NCBI GenBank assembly: GCA_016462305.1
Contig: JAEMTM010000095.1
Coordinates: forward strand, 1-6,895
Origin: Sphingomonadaceae bacterium
GTDB lineage: Bacteria; Pseudomonadota; Alphaproteobacteria; Sphingomonadales; Sphingomonadaceae
Direction: 5' to 3'
Length of the DNA: 6,895 nucleotides
Of this stretch, positions 1 to 4,361 are shown in pieces (the first letter of the stretch is position 1; every line of letters starts with the position of its first letter). The notes beneath the pieces were generated by a model. The model ran no database searches. It was not told the origin of the DNA and was given only the letters and a program-made list of their open reading frames with translations. Position numbers and translations under genes: made by a program.

Positions 1-3
1 AAT

Positions 4-59
4 CCTCCCCGAGCTTGTCTCGGGGAGGGGGACCGCCGCCGCAGGCGGTGGTGGAGGGG
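4..59 (+). repeat. Composite palindromic repeat, left end of copy 1
   Basis: Two adjacent hairpins. The first is CCTCCCCGAG (4-13), loop CTTGT, CTCGGGGAGG (19-28): a 10-bp stem. The second pairs ACCGCCGCC (32-40) with GGCGGTGGT (44-52) around the loop GCA, with one G-T wobble. The block ends in GGAGGGG (53-59), which lies six bases before the ATG at 66. It is the inverted counterpart of 435-517 and belongs to the same family as 2473-2524, which has a different first loop. Confidence 0.85.
53..59 (+). promoter_or_regulatory. Ribosome binding site supplied by the repeat
   Basis: GGAGGGG ends six bases before the ATG at 66 and is the last part of the palindromic repeat. It is a near-ideal Shine-Dalgarno sequence and decides the start in favour of ATG 66 over the TTG at 15, which lies in the first hairpin loop. 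The 3' arm of the second hairpin ends at 52, so the site itself stays single stranded if that hairpin folds. Confidence 0.6.
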
Positions 60-65
60 CTTTCG

Positions 66-536
66 ATGTTTAAGGATATTGCACCAAAGCCTGCTTCCGG
101 TTCCGTTGCTCGCGCACGCAAACTGCGTAAGGAAATGACTTTACCGGAGGTGCTGCTGTGGCGTTTGCTTCGCGGTCAGCCGCAAGGCGTTAAGTTTCGC
201 CGACAACATCCGAGCGGTGAACTAGGCATTGATTTCTATTGCTCCGATGCCCGCCTAGTGATTGAGGTCGATGGAATTGCCCATGACATGGGCGACAATC
301 CCGAACGCGACATGAACAGGGACGCTTGGTTGCGCTCAAATGGTATTGATACGGTTCGTATTCCTGCAAAAGATGTGTTGAAGGATGTCACTGCTGTTGC
401 CGACGGCATCCTAGCATTGGCGCTTTCGCGCTTACCCCTCCACCATCCGGCTGTCGCTGGACGGTCCCGCTGTTGCTGCGCAACGCCTTCGGCTCCCCCG
501 AGACAAGCTCGGGGAGGATTTGAGAAAGAATCATGA
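66..536 (+). CDS. DUF559 domain protein (Vsr-like endonuclease fold), copy 1
   Basis: A 156-residue protein from ATG 66, preceded by a strong ribosome binding site. It shows the DUF559 signature of a compact PD-(D/E)XK-type fold related to very-short-patch repair endonucleases: LW at about residues 31-32, KFRRQHP at 43-49, GIDFYC with the acidic D56, VIEVDG with E67 and D69, then H73, and RDAWLRSNG at 85-93. All expected acidic positions are present, so it is probably catalytically competent. The exact substrate of DUF559 proteins is not established. The last 30 or so residues (from LPLHH, 123-127, onward) are translated from the palindromic repeat and are probably not part of the fold. The stop TGA (534-536) overlaps the ATG of the carboxylase in an ATGA joint, suggesting co-transcription and translational coupling. 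An extended start at TTG 15 is possible but would translate the repeat. Confidence 0.85.
   Translation: MFKDIAPKPASGSVARARKLRKEMTLPEVLLWRLLRGQPQGVKFRRQHPSGELGIDFYCSDARLVIEVDGIAHDMGDNPERDMNRDAWLRSNGIDTVRIPAKDVLKDVTAVADGILALALSRLPLHHPAVAGRSRCCCATPSAPPRQARGGFEKES
435..520 (-). repeat. Composite palindromic repeat, right end of copy 1
   Basis: This is the inverted counterpart of the left end. CCCCTCC (435-441) is followed by a hairpin pairing ACCATCCGG (442-450) with CTGGACGGT (457-465), including two wobbles. The outer hairpin pairs CCCCGAG (496-502) with CTCGGGG (508-514). Bases 496-520 match the inverse of 1-25 exactly. Unlike the other copies it carries extra sequence of roughly 25 bases between the two hairpins (about 469-494). 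That insert includes the small stem GTTGC-TGC-GCAAC (472-484). The block is read in frame as the C-terminus of the nuclease gene. Confidence 0.8.
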
Positions 537-2395
537 TCCAATCGCTCCTCATTGCCAATCGGGGCGAGATTGCCTGTCGGATTATCCGCACGGCGCAGGC
601 CATGGGCATTCGCACCGTTGCGGTCTATTCGGATGCCGATGCGAAAGCGTTGCATGTGCAGCAAGCCGATGCGGCGGTGCATATTGGGGCGTCTCCGGCG
701 CGGGAGAGCTATTTGGTGGGGGATAAGATCATCGCCGCGGCGATAAGCACCGGAGCAGAGGCGATTCATCCCGGCTATGGTTTTCTCTCCGAAAATGCGG
801 AATTCGCGCAAGCTGTGATTGACGCTGGCCTTATCTGGGTTGGGCCGGACCCTGCCAGCATTACCGCGATGGGGCTGAAGGATGCGGCCAAGACATTGAT
901 GGCCGAAGCGGGCGTGCCCGTGACGCCGGGCTATATGGGCGCAAATCAAGACCCGGATTTTCTCGCCGAACGCGCCGCCGAAATCGGCTATCCCGTGCTG
1001 ATTAAGGCCGTCGCGGGCGGCGGGGGTAAGGGGATGCGTAAGGTTGAGGACGCAGGCGACTTTGCCGACGCGCTCGCCTCTTGCCAGCGTGAGGCCAGCG
1101 CATCGTTCGGTAACGCGCATGTGTTAATTGAGAAATATATCCAACGCCCGCGCCATATTGAGGTGCAGGTGTTTGGCGACACCTTCGGCAATGTCGTCCA
1201 TTTGTTCGAACGCGACTGCTCGCTCCAGCGCCGCCATCAAAAAGTGATTGAGGAAGCCCCTGCGCCGGGGGTGACGCCGTATACCCGCGAGCTGATTTGC
1301 GGCGCTGCTGTTCGCGCGGCAAAGGCGGTAAATTACGTTGGTGCCGGCACGATAGAATTCATCGCCGATTCTTCCAAGGGCTACATCGACCCGGACCTCG
1401 TGTGGTTCATGGAAATGAACACGCGGTTGCAGGTCGAACATCCCGTCACTGAGGAGATTACTGGGGTCGATCTGGTCGAATGGCAATTGCGCGTAGCGAG
1501 CGGCGAGCCACTTCCGCTTCGGCAGGACGAGCTGAGCATCGATGGTTGGGCGATGGAGGCAAGGCTTTATGCCGAAGACCCGGCGAAAGGATTTTTGCCG
1601 AGTGTTGGCAGGCTGGAGTTTTTCGAACTCGCTGGCAGTGTCCGTATCGACACCGGCGTGTGTCAGGGGTCCGAAGTCTCGTCCTTTTATGACCCGATGA
1701 TTGCCAAAATGATCGCGCATGATCTTGATCGTGAAGGCGCAATACAAGGGCTCGCATGGGCTTTGAACGATAGCAAAATATGGCCGGTCAAAAACAATGC
1801 CGCGTTTCTTATCAACGCGCTTGAACATCCGGATTTTGCCTCGGGCAATGTCGATACCGGGCTGCTCCAGCGCGCGGGCGATGCGTTGATTCCTGACGAG
1901 GCCCCCGACAAATATTATCTGGCGCAGAGCGCAGAGCAGTATACCAATCAGGCAGTTGCGGGCTTCCGCCTCAACCGGAATCGCAATCACAAGGCTGTTT
2001 TGTCGGCCGATGGAGTTGCGACAGAAGTCGAAATTCCGATACTTGACTATGTAGACCTGAGACCGTTTAATTTCAGCCAAGACCCTCCAAAGGGCTTCTT
2101 CCAGACTGGGAACGGTCAGACTTGGTGGGTCGAACCTTATCGCTATGCCGGCGGCGCGCATGTTTCAGCCCATGACGGCGATGTCCTATCCCCCATGCCT
2201 GGCCGCATCATCGCGGTCGAGGTTGCGGCGGGGGATATAGTGACCAAGGGCCAGAAACTCCTCACGCTTGAGGCGATGAAGATGGAGCATAATCTCACCG
2301 CGCCGTTTGACGGGGTGGTGGCGGAGCTGAATGCCGTGGCCGGCGCACAGGTGCAGGTTGAGGCGTTGTTGGTGCGGATCGAGGTGGTGGGGTGA
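533..2395 (+). CDS. Methylcrotonyl-CoA carboxylase, biotin-containing alpha subunit (probable)
   Basis: A 620-residue biotin-dependent acyl-CoA carboxylase alpha subunit. It uses ATP and bicarbonate to carboxylate its biotin, which a separate beta subunit then transfers to the acyl-CoA. The biotin carboxylase N-domain opens with LLIANRGEIACRI (5-17). The ATP-grasp region has GGGGKGM (162-168), ERDCSLQRRHQK (226-237) and EMNTRLQVEHP (294-304). The carboxylase C-domain has FYDPMIAKMI (385-394). A linker (about 460-545) leads to a biotinyl domain with EAMKMEH (580-586), where K583 is the biotinylated lysine. Length and layout suit methylcrotonyl-, propionyl- or acetyl-CoA carboxylase alpha chains. 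Methylcrotonyl-CoA is favoured because a MaoC hydratase and a CitE-like lyase follow, as in the mycobacterial leucine locus (family symbols mccA or accA1). The beta subunit is not in the window. The start follows GAGAAAG and overlaps the preceding stop; the final GTGA joins it to the next gene. Confidence 0.9.
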   Translation: MIQSLLIANRGEIACRIIRTAQAMGIRTVAVYSDADAKALHVQQADAAVHIGASPARESYLVGDKIIAAAISTGAEAIHPGYGFLSENAEFAQAVIDAGLIWVGPDPASITAMGLKDAAKTLMAEAGVPVTPGYMGANQDPDFLAERAAEIGYPVLIKAVAGGGGKGMRKVEDAGDFADALASCQREASASFGNAHVLIEKYIQRPRHIEVQVFGDTFGNVVHLFERDCSLQRRHQKVIEEAPAPGVTPYTRELICGAAVRAAKAVNYVGAGTIEFIADSSKGYIDPDLVWFMEMNTRLQVEHPVTEEITGVDLVEWQLRVASGEPLPLRQDELSIDGWAMEARLYAEDPAKGFLPSVGRLEFFELAGSVRIDTGVCQGSEVSSFYDPMIAKMIAHDLDREGAIQGLAWALNDSKIWPVKNNAAFLINALEHPDFASGNVDTGLLQRAGDALIPDEAPDKYYLAQSAEQYTNQAVAGFRLNRNRNHKAVLSADGVATEVEIPILDYVDLRPFNFSQDPPKGFFQTGNGQTWWVEPYRYAGGAHVSAHDGDVLSPMPGRIIAVEVAAGDIVTKGQKLLTLEAMKMEHNLTAPFDGVVAELNAVAGAQVQVEALLVRIEVVG

Positions 2396-2970
2396 GTGTT
2401 TCAATGAAGCGACCCCACCAATATGCTTCGCATGGCCCCCCTCCCCGTGCCGGGGAGGTATTTGACCCAGAACCTCCCCGGAACGGGGAGGGGGACCGCT
2501 CGGCAATGCCGAGTGGTGGAGGGGTGCTCTCCGCCAGCACCAACGCCCGAAAGATTGCAAAACGCGAACGCCGGTCAGGCAACCTCCCCGAAATCTTGAT
2601 TTGGCGCGAACTGCGCAAACGACCGGGTGGTCATAAATTCCGTCGCCAGCATCCTTTGAGCGAGATTGTGTTGGATTTTGTGTGCCTTGATAGGCGTGTT
2701 GTGATCGAGATTGATGGCGAGGTTCATAATCGCGGGGATCGGCCCGAGCGTGATTTGCAGCGCGATGCGTATTTGGGGTCGCGAGGGTTTGAGGTGTTGC
2801 GGTTGTCTGCACGGTTTGTGCTCGTGAGCCTAGATGATGCTATTGCAACTATTGTTGCCGCCTGCGACGAGCGGTTACCCCTCCACCATCAGCCTTCGGC
2901 TGACGGTCCCCCTCCCCGTTCCGGGGAGGTATTAGCCAACGCCTGCAAAGGGGAGCGAAATGGCAGGTAA
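2392..2970 (+). CDS. DUF559 domain protein (Vsr-like endonuclease fold), copy 2
   Basis: A 192-residue reading frame homologous to, but clearly diverged from, the gene at 66-536. Core motifs from GTG 2392 are LIW (69-71), KFRRQHP (82-88), VLDFVC with D95, VIEIDG with E106 and D108, H112, and QRDAYLGSRG (123-132), all intact. The first 48 or so residues and the tail from LPLHH (162-166) are translated palindromic repeat; HGPPPRAGEV near the start and DGPPPRSGEV near the end are the same repeat read twice in one frame. Only the middle is likely to be the folded domain. The start is uncertain. GTG 2392 has GAGG seven bases upstream and overlaps the carboxylase stop as GTGA. ATG 2404 and ATG 2506 are alternatives, with 2506 inside the repeat hairpin. 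The 3' end overlaps the MaoC gene by 11 bases. Confidence 0.8.
   Translation: MSVSMKRPHQYASHGPPPRAGEVFDPEPPRNGEGDRSAMPSGGGVLSASTNARKIAKRERRSGNLPEILIWRELRKRPGGHKFRRQHPLSEIVLDFVCLDRRVVIEIDGEVHNRGDRPERDLQRDAYLGSRGFEVLRLSARFVLVSLDDAIATIVAACDERLPLHHQPSADGPPPRSGEVLANACKGERNGR
2412..2458 (-). repeat. Extra, partly degenerate palindromic repeat before copy 2
   Basis: An additional repeat unit in the same orientation as the right end at 2878-2929. ACCCCACC (2412-2419) is followed by a weak stem around ATGC-TTC-GCAT (2423-2433), then the strong hairpin CCTCCCCG-TGC-CGGGGAGG (2440-2458). The hairpin plus TATT that follows resembles 2911-2933, differing mainly in the loop (TGC against TTC). It faces the next unit (2473-2524) head to head across 14 bases, making an inverted pair. 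Confidence 0.65.
2473..2524 (+). repeat. Composite palindromic repeat, left end of copy 2
   Basis: The first hairpin is CCTCCCCG-GAA-CGGGGAGG (2473-2491), an 8-bp stem. The second pairs ACCGCTCGGC (2495-2504) with GCCGAGTGGT (2508-2517) around AAT, with one G-T wobble. GGAGGGG (2518-2524) closes the block. The layout is the same as at 4-59, but the loop and upper stem differ. Here the block is translated as part of the N-terminal extension of the nuclease frame. Confidence 0.85.
2878..2929 (-). repeat. Composite palindromic repeat, right end of copy 2
   Basis: Inverted counterpart of 2473-2524. CCCCTCC (2878-2884) is followed by a hairpin pairing ACCATCAGCC (2885-2894) with GGCTGACGGT (2898-2907) around TTC, with one wobble, then CCTCCCCG-TTC-CGGGGAGG (2911-2929). 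The loop TTC is the complement of the left-end loop GAA, so the outer hairpins are exact inverted copies. The block is read in frame as the C-terminal tail of the nuclease gene. Confidence 0.85.
2949..2955 (+). promoter_or_regulatory. Ribosome binding site of the MaoC gene
   Basis: AGGGGAG sits four bases before the ATG at 2960, inside the last codons of the preceding nuclease frame and 19 bases beyond its palindromic repeat. It supports the ATG at 2960 as the start. Confidence 0.6.
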
Positions 2971-3418
2971 ATACTTCAACCAATGGCAAATTGGCGACAC
3001 CATCGCGCACGAAATTCGTCGCACGGTGACGGAGACGGACAATCTTTTGTTCTCGGTCATGACCCACAATCCGCAACCGCTGCATATCGATGCGGAGGCG
3101 GCTAAGGTCAGTGAGTTTGGGCAAATCCTCGTCAACGGCACCTTCACTTTTGCGTTGATGGTTGGGCTATCGGTGGGGGATACGACGCTTGGCACGCTGG
3201 TCGCCAATCTGGGCTATGATAAGTTGGTGATGCCAAAACCCGTGTTTATCGGCGATACGTTGCGCGCCGAGACCGAGATCATTGGGTTGAAGGAGAGCAA
3301 ATCACGGCCCGATGCCGGGATTGTGACGTTCCTCCACCGATGCCTCAATCAACGTAACGAGCTTGTGTGCCAAACGGAGCGTGCCGCGTTGCTAAAGAAG
3401 GTCCTGACTGATAACTAG
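2960..3418 (+). CDS. MaoC family acyl-CoA hydratase/dehydratase
   Basis: A 152-residue single hot-dog-fold protein of the MaoC family, whose members add water to, or remove it from, 2-enoyl-CoA / 3-hydroxyacyl-CoA thioesters. The hydratase-2 motif lies at 35-42 as THNPQPLH: H42 matches the catalytic His of (R)-hydratases, but the position of the catalytic Asp is N37. The usual following VHG is VNG (58-60). This variant looks typical of a subfamily found beside CitE-like lyases, so it need not mean loss of activity. Further conserved stretches are DTTLGTLVANLGYD (74-87), PVFIGDTL (94-101) and ESKSRPDAGIV (112-122). From its position between the carboxylase and the CitE-like lyase I infer hydration of 3-methylglutaconyl-CoA in leucine breakdown. 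Itaconyl- or mesaconyl-CoA hydration is an alternative, since MaoC-CitE pairs also serve those routes. The start has a strong ribosome binding site and overlaps the preceding frame by 11 bases. Confidence 0.87.
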   Translation: MAGKYFNQWQIGDTIAHEIRRTVTETDNLLFSVMTHNPQPLHIDAEAAKVSEFGQILVNGTFTFALMVGLSVGDTTLGTLVANLGYDKLVMPKPVFIGDTLRAETEIIGLKESKSRPDAGIVTFLHRCLNQRNELVCQTERAALLKKVLTDN

Positions 3419-3487
3419 ACCATAGTGCTGAGCCTGTCGAAGCACGCCCTAATGATAAGCGCCCTTTGACAGGCTCAGGGCTATGGT
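3419..3487. repeat. Long inverted repeat with GAGCCTGTC core
   Basis: The arms 3419-3442 and 3464-3487 pair at 21 of 24 positions; the cores are CTGAGCCTGTC (3428-3438) and GACAGGCTCAG (3468-3478), and the outer ends are ACCATAG and CTATGGT. The 21-base middle shows nothing recognisable. The arm core is a dispersed repeat type I recall as frequent in sphingomonad genomes. It begins directly after the MaoC stop and fills most of the 91-base gap before the lyase start. There is no T tract, so it is not a classic intrinsic terminator; it may stabilise or partly attenuate the mRNA between the two genes. Confidence 0.75.
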
Positions 3488-3509
3488 GAAGTTGAAAGGC
3501 GTCGTCTCC

Positions 3510-4361
3510 ATGAAATTACGCTCGCTCCTTTTTGTCCCGGGTGACCGGCCTGATCGCTTTGCCAAGGCCGCCGCCAGCGGTGCTGATGCGATCATCATCG
3601 ACCTTGAAGACTCGGTTGCGCTTGACCGCAAGGTAGCCGCACGCGAGGCGGCGGCGGAGTATCTTTCTGGCGACCGGCCAGTCCCGGTGTTCGTCCGTGT
3701 GAACCCGCAGGATAGCCATTTGACGCATGACGATCTCGCGTCAGTGCTGCCTTATATGCCAGATGGCATAATGTTGCCCAAGGCAGAGGGCGCGCGATCG
3801 GTGCACTGGCTACGCGCCGAAGCTGCGGCGGTGGCCGATAGTCAGGATGGCGAGGCGCCACCGATCCTGCCCATCGCAACCGAAACGCCCGGCGCGGTGT
3901 TTGACCTTGGCAGCTTGCGTGAGGTCGCAGTTTATCTGGTCGGTGTAAGCTGGGGCGCGGAGGATTTGCCCGCTGCCATCGGCGCAGCGACCGCGCGCGA
4001 GGCGGACGGCAGCTATGCTGCGCCGTATGAAATGGTCCGGTCGCTCACGCTTTTTGCGGCCCATGCCGCGGGCGTTGCGGCGATTGATACGGTGTTTCCG
4101 AACATAAGTGATCAGGATGGTCTTGCCGCTTATGTGGCCCGCGCCGCGCGAGATGGCTTTAGTGGTATGCTCGCGATTCATCCGTCGCAGGTTGCCGTCA
4201 TCAACGCTGGCTTTACGCCTTCGTCCGCGCAGATCGCGCATGCCCAATCAATCGTTGATGCGTTCGCGGCCAACCCCGGAGCAGGTGTGTTGCAACTGGA
4301 CGGCAAAATGATCGACGCGCCGCATTTGAAAGCGGCGCTGTCGATCCTCTCCAGAGCTTAA
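3510..4361 (+). CDS. CitE-like (HpcH/HpaI family) beta-hydroxyacyl-CoA lyase
   Basis: A 283-residue TIM-barrel CoA-ester lyase, which cleaves a beta-hydroxyacyl-CoA (or a malyl- or citramalyl-type CoA thioester) by a Mg-dependent retro-Claisen or aldol reaction. From ATG 3510 the motifs are LLFVPGDRP (6-14), IDLEDSV (30-36), VRVNP (62-66), LPKAE (89-93), ATETPGA (123-129) with Mg ligand E125, WGAEDL (148-153) with Mg ligand D152, and AIHPSQ (222-227). The start at 3510 is preferred because MKLRSLLFVPG is the usual N-terminus and AAAGG lies ten bases upstream; ATG 3483 would lie within the inverted-repeat arm. No citrate lyase alpha or gamma subunits are present, so it is not a citrate lyase beta chain. 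Context suggests cleavage of (R)-HMG-CoA to acetyl-CoA and acetoacetate, as for mycobacterial Rv2498c. Citramalyl-CoA or malyl-CoA lyase are alternatives. Confidence 0.87.
   Translation: MKLRSLLFVPGDRPDRFAKAAASGADAIIIDLEDSVALDRKVAAREAAAEYLSGDRPVPVFVRVNPQDSHLTHDDLASVLPYMPDGIMLPKAEGARSVHWLRAEAAAVADSQDGEAPPILPIATETPGAVFDLGSLREVAVYLVGVSWGAEDLPAAIGAATAREADGSYAAPYEMVRSLTLFAAHAAGVAAIDTVFPNISDQDGLAAYVARAARDGFSGMLAIHPSQVAVINAGFTPSSAQIAHAQSIVDAFAANPGAGVLQLDGKMIDAPHLKAALSILSRA
4358..4361. other. Shared stop codons of convergent genes (TTAA)
   Basis: The palindrome TTAA supplies TAA to the lyase gene on the plus strand (4359-4361) and TAA to aconitase on the minus strand (4358-4360). The two coding regions therefore touch tail to tail, with no intergenic space for a terminator. 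Each transcript must end inside the other gene's coding region. Confidence 0.9.

Larger units (their letters stand above)
1..520 (+). mobile_element. Candidate DUF559 nuclease element, copy 1
   Basis: This unit consists of a DUF559 nuclease gene bracketed by inverted composite palindromic repeats. Bases 1-25 are the exact reverse complement of bases 496-520. Inside each end lies a second hairpin and then the GGTGGAGGGG / CCCCTCCACC motif (50-59 and 435-444), so the whole terminal block is inverted. The unit fills the space directly before the carboxylase start at 533 and does not interrupt it. No target-site duplication can be assessed because the window begins at the repeat. Seen: inverted repeats and an intact nuclease gene. 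Inferred: that the unit moves, or moved, as an element. The alternative is that ordinary dispersed repeats happen to flank the gene, but the same layout recurs at 2472-2930. Confidence 0.5.
2472..2930 (+). mobile_element. Candidate DUF559 nuclease element, copy 2
   Basis: The second nuclease gene in the same arrangement as copy 1. Bases 2472-2497 are the exact reverse complement of 2905-2930, giving 26-nt perfect terminal inverted repeats, and both ends continue inward with a second hairpin and the GGTGGAGGGG / CCCCTCCACC motif. It lies between the carboxylase and MaoC genes, both of which are intact. An extra repeat at 2412-2458 lies just outside the left end, so the true boundary could be there; in that case near-direct repeats of the hairpin (2440-2463 and 2911-2934) would flank the unit. 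Mobility is inferred; only the structure is seen. Confidence 0.5.

Noticed and set aside
4..28. Rho-independent terminator
   Set aside because: The stem is strong but is followed by a G-rich stretch, not a T tract, and the same hairpin recurs as a repeat end. A terminator here would also cut the operon.
236..1120. 294-codon open frame on the minus strand
   Set aside because: Runs antisense across both the first nuclease gene and the start of the carboxylase, and shows no protein-family features.
1124..2161. 345-codon open frame on the minus strand
   Set aside because: Antisense to the carboxylase alpha subunit, with no recognisable motif and no ribosome binding context.
2186..2812. 208-codon open frame on the minus strand
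   Set aside because: Antisense to the end of the carboxylase and to the second nuclease; much of its low-complexity content comes from the palindromic repeats.
1..2930. CRISPR array or toxin-antitoxin reading of the repeats and small genes
   Set aside because: The repeats are few, inverted and palindromic with no regular spacers, and no Cas gene or small antitoxin partner is present.
3483..3509. Upstream start of the CitE-like lyase at ATG 3483
   Set aside because: The nine extra residues are not part of the conserved N-terminus, and this ATG lies in the inverted-repeat arm with poor ribosome-binding spacing.
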